Below, in pieces: positions 25,284 to 35,122 of a stretch of DNA of 39,525 nucleotides. The notes under the pieces are model-generated. The model made no database searches. It was not told the origin of the DNA and saw only the letters and a list, made by a program, of their open reading frames with translations. Each line of letters starts with the position of its first letter. The stretch's first letter is position 1. Both the position numbers and the translations under genes were made by a program. The DNA is from Gammaproteobacteria bacterium (GTDB taxonomy: Bacteria; Pseudomonadota; Gammaproteobacteria; HK1). The stretch lies in assembly GCA_011775625.1 (NCBI GenBank), contig JAABYT010000011.1, forward strand, positions 106,524 through 146,048, given 5' to 3'.

Positions 25284-26081
25284 TCAATGCGCCAGGATCT
25301 GGCTCAAGAACAGCTTCGTGCGCTCGTGCTGGGCGTTACCGAAGAACTCGCCGGGCTCATTCTGCTCGATGATCTCGCCGCCGTCCATGAAGATGACGCG
25401 GTTGGCGACGGTCTTGGCGAATCCCATCTCGTGGGTCACGCAGAGCATGGTCATGCCTTCCTGGGCGAGCTCGATCATCACGTCGAGCACTTCCTTGATC
25501 ATCTCCGGATCGAGCGCCGAGGTCGGCTCGTCGAAGAGCATGATCTTCGGATTCATGCACAGCGACCGTGCAATGGCGACGCGCTGCTGCTGACCACCGG
25601 AGAGCTGTCCCGGGTACTTTCTGGCCTGCTCCGGGATCTTGACGCGCTCCAGGTACTGCATACCGAGCTCCTCGGCCTCGGCGCGCGGCATCTTGCGCAC
25701 CCAGATGGGCGCGAGCGCGACATTCTCGAGCACCGAAAGATGCGGGAACAAATTGAAGTGCTGGAACACCATGCCCACCTCGCGGCGGATCTGCTCGATG
25801 TGCTTGAGATCGTTGGTGAGCTCGACACCTTCGACGATGATCTGGCCTTTCTGGTGCTCCTCCAGGCGATTGAGGCAGCGGATGAGGGTCGATTTCCCCG
25901 AGCCGGACGGACCGCAGATGACGATCCGCTCGCCCTTGTTCACCGTGAGGTTGATGTCCTTGAGCACGTGGAATTGCCCAAACCACTTGTGCACGTCGAT
26001 CATCTGAATCATGACCTCGTCTGAGACGGTCATTTCCCTGGCCGCTGGCGCCAGGCTCTCGGCTCTCACTTCTTCTGTCAT
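25284..26081 (-). CDS. aapP: General L-amino acid ABC transporter ATP-binding protein
   Basis: 265 residues. Walker A is GPSGSGKST (57-65), the Q-loop is in [12 protein letters not shown], the signature [15 protein letters not shown] is at about 159-173, Walker B is [12 protein letters not shown] (about 180-191) and the switch His is in CVTHEMGFA. High similarity in plan to AapP/GlnQ-type ATPases of polar amino acid transporters. It drives the AapQ-AapM permease. GAGGT precedes the ATG at 26081 by 8 bases; a later ATG at residue 17 is possible since the conserved domain begins near residue 24. Last gene of the four-gene operon. Confidence 0.93.
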   Translation of the reverse strand: MTEEVRAESLAPAAREMTVSDEVMIQMIDVHKWFGQFHVLKDINLTVNKGERIVICGPSGSGKSTLIRCLNRLEEHQKGQIIVEGVELTNDLKHIEQIRREVGMVFQHFNLFPHLSVLENVALAPIWVRKMPRAEAEELGMQYLERVKIPEQARKYPGQLSGGQQQRVAIARSLCMNPKIMLFDEPTSALDPEMIKEVLDVMIELAQEGMTMLCVTHEMGFAKTVANRVIFMDGGEIIEQNEPGEFFGNAQHERTKLFLSQILAH

Positions 26082-26118
26082 GGTCCTGTACCTCGAGTTT
26101 CGCCGAATCGTCGAGCGG

Positions 26119-27228
26119 TCAATGCCCCGTGTGCAGCTTGCGCTCCAGACGCTGACTATACCGGGACATGCCGAAGCAGAAAATCCAGAATCCGAATCCC
26201 ACGAACACGTAGCCCTCCACGTAGAAGCCCAGCCAGTCGGGATTGGTGGCCACCGCCTGGGCCATTCCGAGAAAATCGAACAGCCCGATGATGAGCACCA
26301 GGGTCGTGTCCTTGAACAGGCCGATGAAGGTGTTGACGATGCCCGGAATGACGATCTTCAGCGCCTGGGGCAGCACGATGAGCACCATCATGCGCCAGTA
26401 GCTGAGCCCCAGCGCCTGGGCCGCCTCGAACTGGCCCTTCGGTATGGCCTGCAGGCCGCCACGCACCACCTCCGCCATGTACGCCGCCGAGAACAGCATG
26501 ACCCCCACCAGCGCCCGCAGCAGCTTGTCGAAATTGACACCCTCCGGCATGAACAAGGGGAACATGACCGACGACATGAAAAGCACCGTGATGAGAGGCA
26601 CGCCGCGCCACAGCTCGATGAAGGCGACGCACAGCGCTCGCACGATGGGCATCTGCGAGCGCCGGCCGAGCGCGAGCACGATGCCGATGGGCAGTGACGC
26701 GACGATGCCGGTCACGGCGATGACGAGCGTCAGGAACAGTCCTCCCCACAGCGGCGTCTCGACCAGCTCGAGCCCCGCGGTGTCGCCGTAGAACATCACG
26801 AAAGCGAAAACCGGATAGACCACCAGCAGGAACAATCCTACCCAGTGCTTGTGACGGAAGGCAGGCAAGAACAGCGGAATCGCGGCCAGCAGCAGCACGA
26901 TGTAGGCGGTGTTGATGCGCCACAGCTGATCGTCGGGAAAACGCCCGTACATGAGCTGCTTGAACCACACGCGGATGTAGACCCAGCACGCTCCGAGGCG
27001 ATCGCAGTCCTCGCGGGTCTCGCCACGCCAGGTTGCATCGGTGATGACCCACTCGACGATGGGCGGAATGGCCACGTAGAGCAGGTAAAGGGAGATGAGC
27101 GTCAGGCCGACATTGAGCGGCGTGGAGAAAAGATTGTGCACGAGCCAGCCGCGCACGCCGACGGTGGACGCCGGTGCCGGCAGATCGGGGTGTGTCCCCG
27201 GCGAATAATGCATGCCCTGCTCCGACAC
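26119..27228 (-). CDS. aapM: General L-amino acid ABC transporter permease AapM
   Basis: 369 residues with about eight hydrophobic helices. The C-terminal half is a His/Glu/Gln-type ABC permease domain with the ATPase-contact EAA loop [20 protein letters not shown]. The extended N-terminal half with a periplasmic loop holding Cys ([11 protein letters not shown]) is characteristic of AapM rather than of ordinary 220-residue amino-acid permeases. It pairs with AapQ in the inner membrane. The start lies one base after the aapQ stop, and aapP follows after a 37-base gap. Confidence 0.92.
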   Translation of the reverse strand: MSEQGMHYSPGTHPDLPAPASTVGVRGWLVHNLFSTPLNVGLTLISLYLLYVAIPPIVEWVITDATWRGETREDCDRLGACWVYIRVWFKQLMYGRFPDDQLWRINTAYIVLLLAAIPLFLPAFRHKHWVGLFLLVVYPVFAFVMFYGDTAGLELVETPLWGGLFLTLVIAVTGIVASLPIGIVLALGRRSQMPIVRALCVAFIELWRGVPLITVLFMSSVMFPLFMPEGVNFDKLLRALVGVMLFSAAYMAEVVRGGLQAIPKGQFEAAQALGLSYWRMMVLIVLPQALKIVIPGIVNTFIGLFKDTTLVLIIGLFDFLGMAQAVATNPDWLGFYVEGYVFVGFGFWIFCFGMSRYSQRLERKLHTGH

Positions 27229-27229
27229 G

Positions 27230-28435
27230 CTAACGCTCCACCAGGGCGATTTTTCTGTTGTACCAGTTCATGATCATCGAGATGAAAAGACTCAGGCACA
27301 GGTACACCGCCATGGTCATGGCGATAATCTCCACCGCCTGGCCGGTCTGCATGAGCGTGGTGCCGGCAAATACCAGCACCAGATCCGGATAGGCGATGGC
27401 TGCCGCCAGCGAGGAGTTCTTGGTGAGGTTCAGGTACTGGCTGGTGAGCGGCGGAATGATGACCCGCAAGGCCTGGGGAATGATCACCATTCGCAGCGTC
27501 TGGCTGCGGGTAAGGCCCACTGCGTAGGCCGCCTCGGTCTGCCCGTGGCTGACGGCCATGATGCCGGCGCGAACGATCTCGCCGATGAACGACGCAGTGT
27601 AGGTGGACAGCGCCACCAGCAGCGCGAAGAACTCCGGCGACATGACCGCGCCACCTTTGAAGTTGAAGCCCTTGAGGGCCGGGTAGTCGAAATGCAGCGG
27701 AGAGCCGGCGGCGAAAAAGGCGAGGACCGGCACACCGGCGACGAGCCCGAGCCCGATCCAGAAGATCGGCAGCTGCTCGCCGGTTCGGTCCTGGCGCACG
27801 TGGGCCCAACGCCTCACGGCCTGGAACGCGGCGATGCCCACCAGGAAGGCTATGACGACCACGTGGAAACCCTGCTCGGGCACGGGGTCCGGAAAGTACA
27901 TGCCGCGGTTGTTCAGAAAAAAGCCGTCGCCGAGGGAAAGGCTCTGGCGCGGCCCCGGCAGTGGACGCAGCACCGCGAAGTACCAGAAGAAGATCTGCAG
28001 CAGCAGCGGAACGTTGCGCAGCACCTCGATGTAGACCATCGCCAGCTTCGAGATCAGCCAGTTGCTGGAGAGCCGTGCGATGCCGATGATGAAACCGAGG
28101 ATGGTGGCGAACAGGATCCCCCAGAAGGAGATCCAGATGGTGTTCAGCAGACCCACCAGGAAGGTGCGTCCGTAGGTGTTCTCCTCGTGATACTCGATGA
28201 GCGACTCGCCGATGCTGAAGCCGGCGGTGCTGCCGAGGAACCCGAATCCGGAGGCGATTCCCTGACGCTCCAGGTTCGCCAGCGTGTTCCTTACCAGGAA
28301 CACGCCCAACAGGATGACCAGGGCAACGACGACGACCTGGAAGAAAAGTGCCCGCCAGGCGGGGTCGTTCCAGAGCGGCGGCTTCTTGGGCGGGACGGCG
28401 CTGGAAGCAGCGAATGAGTTCGGATCCGCGGCCAC
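27230..28435 (-). CDS. aapQ: General L-amino acid ABC transporter permease AapQ
   Basis: 401 residues from a GTG preceded by GGAGGAGCTC. About eight hydrophobic helices are seen, with a long central periplasmic region (about 150-230) typical of AapQ and an EAA loop EIVRAGIMAVSHGQTEAAYA near residue 290. It forms the inner-membrane channel with AapM. It is separated from aapJ by 114 bases that hold a strong hairpin, whereas aapQ, aapM and aapP are closely spaced. Confidence 0.92.
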   Translation of the reverse strand: MAADPNSFAASSAVPPKKPPLWNDPAWRALFFQVVVVALVILLGVFLVRNTLANLERQGIASGFGFLGSTAGFSIGESLIEYHEENTYGRTFLVGLLNTIWISFWGILFATILGFIIGIARLSSNWLISKLAMVYIEVLRNVPLLLQIFFWYFAVLRPLPGPRQSLSLGDGFFLNNRGMYFPDPVPEQGFHVVVIAFLVGIAAFQAVRRWAHVRQDRTGEQLPIFWIGLGLVAGVPVLAFFAAGSPLHFDYPALKGFNFKGGAVMSPEFFALLVALSTYTASFIGEIVRAGIMAVSHGQTEAAYAVGLTRSQTLRMVIIPQALRVIIPPLTSQYLNLTKNSSLAAAIAYPDLVLVFAGTTLMQTGQAVEIIAMTMAVYLCLSLFISMIMNWYNRKIALVER

Positions 28436-28473
28436 GAGCTCCTCCGGGGCTGATTGTTACCGAACAGCGCGCC

Positions 28474-28503
28474 CCGGGACCGGCAAGCCAGCCGGTCCCG
28501 GGA
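28474..28503 (-). terminator. Intercistronic hairpin between aapJ and aapQ
   Basis: CCCGGGACCGGC (28474-28485) and GCCGGTCCCGGG (28492-28503) form a perfect 12-bp stem with a 6-base loop. No T run follows on the minus strand, so it is more likely a partial terminator or an mRNA-stabilising structure that lets binding protein be made in excess over permease. Confidence 0.75.
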
Positions 28504-28549
28504 TAGGCCTCGTCAGAGTCGTTTAATCGCGCGCCTCAGGAAGCGGTGC

Positions 28550-29572
28550 TCAACGCACGGGCATGGCGTACTGCAGACCGCCGTCCTTCCATAGCGCGTT
28601 GACGCCGCGCGGGAGGCCCACCGGCGTGTTCGGTCCCACGTGCTTTTCGTACACGTCGCCGTAGTTACCGACCTGTTTGATGATCTGATAGCCCCAGTCG
28701 TTGGCAACGCCGAGGTTCTTGCCGAGATCGCCCTCCAGACCGAGGATGCGCCGCTGAATGGGATCCTTGGTGCTGGCCTTGAGCTTATCGACATTGGCCT
28801 GGGTGACGCCGTTCTCCTCGGCCTCCACCATCATGTAAAGGCTCCACTTGACGATGTCCAGCCACTGGTCGTCACCGTGACGAACCACCGGACCGAGGGG
28901 TTCCTTGGAGATGGTCTCGGGCAGCACCATGTGGGCATCGGCGTTCTTCAGCTTCAGGCGCTGCGCGGCAAGCGCCGAGCGATCCGTGGTGTACACGTCG
29001 CAGCGACCGGAGTCGTAGGCTGCCACCACCTCATCGGCCTTCTCGAAAACCACCGGCTTGTAATCCATGTTGTTGGCACGAAAAAAGTCCGCCATGTTGA
29101 GCTCGGTGGTGGTGCCGATGTTCACGCACACCGCGGCTCCGGCGAGCTCCCTGGCGCTTTTGACACCAAGGTCCTTACGCACCATGAAGCCCTGGCCGTC
29201 GTAGTAGTTGACACCGGCGAAGTTGAGTCCGAGCGCGGTGTCGCGTACCAGCGTCCAGGTGGTGTTGCGCGACAGAATGTCGATCTCGCCGGACTGCAGC
29301 GCCGTGAAACGCTCCTTGGCCGAGAGCGGCGTGTACTTGACCTTGTCGGCATCGCCGAACACCGCGGCGGCGGCGGCGCGGCACACATCCACATCGATAC
29401 CCGTCCAGTTGCCGGCCTGGTCCGGGTTGGAGAAACCGGGCACCCCCTGACTGACGCCGCACTGAATGAAGCCCTTGTCCCTGACATCACTGAGGGTGGT
29501 GGCCTGGGCAGCCCCCGCGAGGGTTGCGGACAACACCGCCGCAACCGCGATCCCTTTGACGAGATTCATCAT
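28550..29572 (-). CDS. aapJ: General L-amino acid ABC transporter periplasmic binding protein
   Basis: 340 residues. A Sec signal peptide (about 1-24, MNLVKGIAVAAVLSATLAGA then AQA) is followed by the mature start TTLSDVRDKGFIQCGVSQG. The family 3 solute-binding motifs GIDVDVCRAAAAAVFGD and LSAKERFTALQSGEIDIL are present; the two Cys (CGV and DVC) plus those in VCVN and GRCDVY are common in AapJ. It captures L-amino acids, mainly polar and acidic ones, in the periplasm. AAGGAG lies just before the start. First gene of the operon, divergent from the YbdK gene across about 280 bases. Confidence 0.93.
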   Translation of the reverse strand: MMNLVKGIAVAAVLSATLAGAAQATTLSDVRDKGFIQCGVSQGVPGFSNPDQAGNWTGIDVDVCRAAAAAVFGDADKVKYTPLSAKERFTALQSGEIDILSRNTTWTLVRDTALGLNFAGVNYYDGQGFMVRKDLGVKSARELAGAAVCVNIGTTTELNMADFFRANNMDYKPVVFEKADEVVAAYDSGRCDVYTTDRSALAAQRLKLKNADAHMVLPETISKEPLGPVVRHGDDQWLDIVKWSLYMMVEAEENGVTQANVDKLKASTKDPIQRRILGLEGDLGKNLGVANDWGYQIIKQVGNYGDVYEKHVGPNTPVGLPRGVNALWKDGGLQYAMPVR

Positions 29573-29850
29573 TAACTCCTTACTTTACATAGTTATGGCA
29601 TATGACAGAAAGCTCGCGGGTATCGGATGCGGGCCGGTCCGAGTCGGCCGCCCTTTTTGATTCCGGTAACCCGGGATTGGGGCTGAGAACCTACCACACC
29701 CGCGGAGAGCCCCTCAAGGCGCCGCGCGGCGACGAGGCTGCGAAGAGACGCGGCGCGCGCGGCTGGACTATGCTTGCGATGAGCATTCGCGGCCCACCCG
29801 ACCCTCGACGGGTGTCTGCAGAGCGCACCCAGCCAGCGATGGAAGCCGTC

Positions 29851-30981
29851 ATGTCACCACCGAGCTTCACCGTGGGCATCGAGGAGGAGTACCTCCTGGT
29901 CGACCCGGACTCGCGCGATCTCATCCGCGAGGCACCGCCGACCATGCTTGCGGCGTGCGAGAAAGCGCTGCAAGACCAGGTGACGCCGGAGTTCCTGCAG
30001 TGCCAGATCGAAGTGGGCACCCGGGTCTGCGCGTCCATCGCGGCGGCGCGCGACGACCTGGCGCACCTTCGCCGGACGGTGGCCGCCGTCGCCCGCGAGC
30101 ACGGTGTGCGCGTCATCGCCGCCTCCACGCATCCGTTCGCAACGTGGGGGATGCAGAAGCGCACCAGCAAGGAGCGCTACGAGATCATCGAGCAGGATCT
30201 GCAGGAAGTGGTCCGGCGCCTGATGATCTCGGGCATGCACGTGCACGTGGCCATCGAAGACGACGACCTGCGTATCGATCTGATGAACCAGGTCGTCTAC
30301 ATTCTGCCGCACCTGCTCGCCCTCAGCACCTCGTCACCTTTCTGGCAGGGACACGAGACGGGGCTCAAGTCCTATCGCATAGCGGTCTGGGACGAGATGC
30401 CGCGCACCGGCCTGCCCGCGCACTTCGACAGCTTCGGCGAGTTCGAGCGTCACGTGAACGTGCTGGTGAGCGCCGGCCTCATCGAGGACGGCACCAAGCT
30501 TTGGTGGGACGTGCGGCCGAGCGTGCGTTTTCCGACTCTGGAGATGCGCATGTGCGACATCTGCACGCGCCTCGAGGACACCATCTGCATCACAGCGCTC
30601 TATCGCTGCTGGCTGCACATGCTCTACCGTCTGCGCATGAACAATCAACGCTGGCGGTTCTACGGACCGATGCTCGTCAACGAGAACCGCTGGCGCGCGC
30701 AGCGTTACGGCATCGATCGCGGCCTGGTCGACTTCGGCAAGGGCGCGGTGGTCCCCTACGCGGAACTGCTCGAGGAAATTCTCAGCCTGGTGCGCGAGGA
30801 CGCCGAGCACTTCGAGTGCGTGGCGGAGGTCGAGCAAGCTCGCGAGGTGCTCGCCCGCGGCACCAGCGCGCACCGCCAGCTCGCAACCTATCATGACGCA
30901 TTGTCGCGGGGGGCCAGCGACAGGGAAGCGCTCGAGGCCGTGGTCGACATGCTCATCGAGGACACCATGTACGGCCTGTAG
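29851..30981 (+). CDS. YbdK-type carboxylate-amine ligase (GCS2 family)
   Basis: 376 residues from the ATG at 29851, chosen because the family core FTVGIEEEYLLVD starts at residue 6; an in-frame ATG at 29839 would add four residues. Other features are the substrate/ATP region with SGMHVHVAIED, and KLWWDVRPSVRFPTLEMRMC. GCS2-family enzymes join an amino acid to glutamate-like acids with ATP; E. coli YbdK has weak glutamate-cysteine ligase activity, but many members make other products. The 278 bases upstream, shared with aapJ, hold no other gene that I can support. It converges on the acetyltransferase at 30996. Confidence 0.87.
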   Translation: MSPPSFTVGIEEEYLLVDPDSRDLIREAPPTMLAACEKALQDQVTPEFLQCQIEVGTRVCASIAAARDDLAHLRRTVAAVAREHGVRVIAASTHPFATWGMQKRTSKERYEIIEQDLQEVVRRLMISGMHVHVAIEDDDLRIDLMNQVVYILPHLLALSTSSPFWQGHETGLKSYRIAVWDEMPRTGLPAHFDSFGEFERHVNVLVSAGLIEDGTKLWWDVRPSVRFPTLEMRMCDICTRLEDTICITALYRCWLHMLYRLRMNNQRWRFYGPMLVNENRWRAQRYGIDRGLVDFGKGAVVPYAELLEEILSLVREDAEHFECVAEVEQAREVLARGTSAHRQLATYHDALSRGASDREALEAVVDMLIEDTMYGL

Positions 30982-30995
30982 CGCCGTCGGGACCT

Positions 30996-31634
30996 TCAGC
31001 TGCCGCGGAACTCCTGGCCGGCGGGCATGACGCCGGGCAGACGCGGGTCGGTGATAATCCGCGTCTCCTGCCGGTAGGGCGCGAAGCCCGCGCGCTGATA
31101 GACGGCGATGGCGTGGGGATGATCCAGGTTGCAGCTCTGCACCCAGACGCGGTCCGGCTCCTTGTCCCAGGCCTCGTCCACGGCCCAGTCGAGCAGGTAG
31201 TGGCCGAGACCGCGGCCGATGAATTCCGGCAGGAGCCCTATGAGGCCGATTTCGATCTCATCGACGGCGCGACAGTCCAGCTCGACGAAGCCAGCCGGAT
31301 TTCCTCCCACGTAGAGCACGTACACCTCGACCTTGGGATGGTGGACGATGTCACACAGCGTGTCGTCATCCATCAGACGGCGCTCGTACCACAACCACGG
31401 CCCGCCTACGGTGTTGTACAGATAACGATAAAACGACGGAACAGGGCGCTCGACGCGCATGAGCGCAAGCTTCTCTCCACGATGCGGCGCAGGCGGTCGG
31501 TGGGGGCGATGGGTCATCTCGAGGAACGTCACGACAACCTCGAGCTTGCCCTTGGGGGTCCTGCGCCGGGCCCTCGGAGGCCTGCGGACCTGCTTCAAGG
31601 GAAACGAGCGAATCGAGCCTCCGTCGTCACTCAT
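30996..31634 (-). CDS. GNAT-family N-acetyltransferase
   Basis: 212 residues. The acetyl-CoA-binding motif A is LIGLLPEFIGRGLGHYLLDW (131-150), with the Arg/Gly-x-Gly pyrophosphate loop, followed by the C-terminal AIAVYQRAGFAPY motif. The segment VVVTFLEMTHRPHRP near residue 33 and SFYRYLYNTVGGPWLWYERR near 67 mark a recognisable GNAT subgroup of unknown substrate; the first 30 residues are very basic and could be a mis-set start. Its ATG overlaps the end of the upstream acetyltransferase gene by 8 bases, so the two are coupled. Confidence 0.85.
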   Translation of the reverse strand: MSDDGGSIRSFPLKQVRRPPRARRRTPKGKLEVVVTFLEMTHRPHRPPAPHRGEKLALMRVERPVPSFYRYLYNTVGGPWLWYERRLMDDDTLCDIVHHPKVEVYVLYVGGNPAGFVELDCRAVDEIEIGLIGLLPEFIGRGLGHYLLDWAVDEAWDKEPDRVWVQSCNLDHPHAIAVYQRAGFAPYRQETRIITDPRLPGVMPAGQEFRGS

Positions 31635-32079
31635 CGTCCCGCAACCATCGCGACATCACCAGACGCGGCTCGACCTCGTATCCGACGCGCTCGTAGAACG
31701 CACGCACCGCGTCGTTCTCGGGACGTATCATGAGCTCGACTTTGCGAATTCCGCATCCGGCAAGCCAGTCCTCGGCATGGCGAACCATGCGCCGCGCCAA
31801 CCCCTCGCGCCGCCTGGTCGGGTCCACGGCCAGGTAATAGAGCCACCCCCGGTGGCCGTCACTGCCGCACATGATAGTCGCCCGGAGGCCGCCAGTACCA
31901 TCATCATCGGTGCCGCTCGCCACGAACAGGCGCGCGCCGGGGCTGCGCAGGCACAGCGCGATATCCTCGAGCGGGTCGTTCCACGCCCGCAGCAGACCGC
32001 AGACCTGCCACAGCGCGACCACGGCGTCCCGATCCCGCTCGGCGTAGGGGCGGATTTGGAACAGCGGGACCTCGGTCAC
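31627..32079 (-). CDS. GNAT-family acetyltransferase, YpeA-like
   Basis: 150 residues from a GTG at 32079 with GAGGTG five bases upstream; a longer frame to 32280 lacks family resemblance. FQIRPYAERDRDAVVALWQ, LLRAWNDPLEDI and DGHRGWLYYLAVDPTRRREG match E. coli YpeA closely in plan. The CoA-binding loop is RRREGLAR. The protein acetylates an unknown amine or lysine. It is followed by a second GNAT gene overlapping by 8 bases, so the two acetyltransferases form an operon. Confidence 0.87.
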   Translation of the reverse strand: MTEVPLFQIRPYAERDRDAVVALWQVCGLLRAWNDPLEDIALCLRSPGARLFVASGTDDDGTGGLRATIMCGSDGHRGWLYYLAVDPTRRREGLARRMVRHAEDWLAGCGIRKVELMIRPENDAVRAFYERVGYEVEPRLVMSRWLRDDE

Positions 32080-32292
32080 GATTTCACCTCGAAAACCATG
32101 CCACAGTATCAAACACCGTCGCAGACGCCCGCCGGAGCGGGGGTCGCCGATGGACAGTATCGCGCCGGCTGCGTAGATTGCCGCAGGGCAGCGGGTGGAC
32201 TGACGGGGCATGATACCTATCCGCCCCGCGGCCCGCGCGCCCGGGCCGACGCCCCGCAGGGGCGGAGTGCCCCCCGGCACTGCGCGAGCGCG

Positions 32293-32616
32293 ATGAAGAA
32301 GGTTTACAGCTCAGACAGCTTTTTACTGGTTGGACATCTGCGCCAGCTGCTCGAGAACGAGCACATCGCGTGCGTCACCAAGAACGAGTATCTGCTCGGC
32401 GGCGCCGGCGAGCTGCCGCCCACGGAATGCTGGCCGGAGCTGTGGATCGTCGAGGACGCGCAGTACGACAAGGCCAGGGAGCTCGTCGAGGGTTTTCTGT
32501 CGACGTCCGCGGGAAGCGCCCTGGAGTGGAGCTGCGCCGAGTGTGGCGAGCGCCTGGAGGGGCAGTTCACGGCGTGCTGGCGCTGCGGTGCGCCCCGCGC
32601 GCCCGGCCTCGACTGA
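32293..32616 (+). CDS. DUF2007 protein with C-terminal zinc ribbon
   Basis: 107 residues from the ATG at 32293. The DUF2007 (putative signal-transducing) domain covers 1-75: KKVYSSDSFLLVGHLRQLLE, CVTKNEYL and LPPTECWPELWIVED. A zinc-ribbon follows with CAEC (about 82-85) and CWRC (about 95-98). The role is unknown; the fold resembles GlnB-like ferredoxin-type domains and the ribbon may mediate protein or nucleic-acid contact. It is the first of a same-strand run with glutathione transferase and glutaryl-CoA dehydrogenase. Confidence 0.8.
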   Translation: MKKVYSSDSFLLVGHLRQLLENEHIACVTKNEYLLGGAGELPPTECWPELWIVEDAQYDKARELVEGFLSTSAGSALEWSCAECGERLEGQFTACWRCGAPRAPGLD

Positions 32617-32666
32617 GCCCGAACGGGGTCGCTTGAGACCTCCGCAGCGTTGAGCAGGAGAAAGCA

Positions 32667-33326
32667 ATGGATGGCCTGGAGCTGGTCATCGGCAACAAGA
32701 ACTACTCGTCGTGGTCCCTGCGGGCCTGGCTGCTGCTGAAGCAGCTCGGTATTCCCTTCGCCGAGGTCCGCATCCCCCTCGACACCCATGCGTGGCAACG
32801 CGAGATCGGCAGGCATTCGCCATCGCGCAAGGTGCCGGTGCTCAAGCACGGCGATCACGTGGTATGGGACTCCCTCGCCATCTGCGAGTACGTCTCCGAG
32901 CAGTTCGGCGAGGGGCGCGGCTGGCCCGCCCCGGTCGAGGCCCGCTCCGTGGCCCGCTCCGTGAGCGCCGAGATGCACTCCGGCTTCTCGGCCTTGCGCG
33001 AGACCATGCCCATGAACTGCCGCCGGCGCGTGGCGGGCTTGCGCGCCGGCGAGGCTGCCGGCGAGGACATCCGGCGTATTCGCCAGATCTGGCGCTGGTG
33101 TCGGGAGACCTGGGGCCACGACGGGCGATTCCTGTTCGGCGACTTCTGCATCGCCGACGCCATGTATGCGCCGGTGGTCTCACGCTTCCACACCTACGGC
33201 GTGCGCCTCGGTCCGGTGGAGCGCGCCTACACCGACGCCATCATGGCACTCGACACGATGCAGGAGTGGATGCGCGCCGCGGCGGAGGAATCCGAGGTCA
33301 TCGGAGAGGCCGAGGTCGGGGTCTGA
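32667..33326 (+). CDS. Glutathione S-transferase family protein
   Basis: 219 residues. The N-terminal thioredoxin-like domain opens LELVIGNKNYSSWSLRAWLL, a pattern shared by a common proteobacterial GST subgroup, with the glutathione-contact segment RKVPVLKHGDHVVWDSLAIC at about 53-72. The C-terminal helical domain includes FLFGDFCIADAMYAPVV. It should conjugate or bind glutathione in the cytoplasm; its electrophile is unknown. A GGAG sequence lies before the ATG. Confidence 0.88.
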   Translation: MDGLELVIGNKNYSSWSLRAWLLLKQLGIPFAEVRIPLDTHAWQREIGRHSPSRKVPVLKHGDHVVWDSLAICEYVSEQFGEGRGWPAPVEARSVARSVSAEMHSGFSALRETMPMNCRRRVAGLRAGEAAGEDIRRIRQIWRWCRETWGHDGRFLFGDFCIADAMYAPVVSRFHTYGVRLGPVERAYTDAIMALDTMQEWMRAAAEESEVIGEAEVGV

Positions 33327-33406
33327 CGGAGTCGGAGCCCGAGCAGACCGCACCTGGCGGTCCTTGGTAAACTAGCGTTTTCACCGCGGCTCCGGGAGAA
33401 GCCCTC

Positions 33407-34618
<1,212 letters not shown>

Positions 34619-34624
34619 TAGAGT

Positions 34625-35113
34625 GTGAATGGAAGGTTGAAGTTCCTGCGCGCAATCCGCCTCGACGACTCCGACACCCAGGTCTACGAGCGTGTCTCGA
34701 AGCCCGGTGAATGGGTGGTGCCGGGTTCCTTCGCCTTTCTCGATCTGGATCCCGCCTCACTCGAAGGCAAGCAGCTGCAGGCGTTCAAGAGCGGTTTTCT
34801 CGGCACCGAGAGCTTCGGCTGGACCACGCTCGTCGAGATTGCCGAGATCGACGAAGACGAGTACCAACAGGTCATCGACCGCCTGGCTGCGCACTTCATG
34901 GAGCACTACGGCGCGCCGCACATCGCCGCCGCGCTTCCGGCCGCCGGCGAGGAAGCGCACTACGCCGCCACGATCTGCGAGTATCCGCTCGACACGCTGC
35001 TCGCCATCGAGCGCGAATTCGGAGACGAGGGCATTGTCGAGAGCCTCAAGGTCGTGAGGCCCAACGCCGCCAATCACGGCGACGTCAAGCTTTGGGCGAT
35101 CGAAGAGGACTGA
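34625..35113 (+). CDS. DUF6505-like protein
   Basis: 162 residues from a GTG at 34625, six bases after the gcdH stop; an alternative TTG four codons later (34637) would give LKFLRAIRLDDSD as the start, the usual opening of this family as I remember it. GEWVVPGSFAFLDLD and FKSGFLGTESFGWTTLVEI are also consistent with DUF6505. The protein is acidic, soluble and without a signal peptide or a known catalytic motif. Its position next to gcdH suggests co-transcription. The family call is from memory and should be treated as moderate. Confidence 0.65.
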   Translation: MNGRLKFLRAIRLDDSDTQVYERVSKPGEWVVPGSFAFLDLDPASLEGKQLQAFKSGFLGTESFGWTTLVEIAEIDEDEYQQVIDRLAAHFMEHYGAPHIAAALPAAGEEAHYAATICEYPLDTLLAIEREFGDEGIVESLKVVRPNAANHGDVKLWAIEED

Positions 35114-35122
35114 GATCGGCCG

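Noticed and set aside
32080-32292. Extra gene or N-terminal extension of the YpeA-like gene
   Set aside because: The open frame there is Arg/Gly/Pro-rich without family resemblance; the GTG at 32079 has a good ribosome site.
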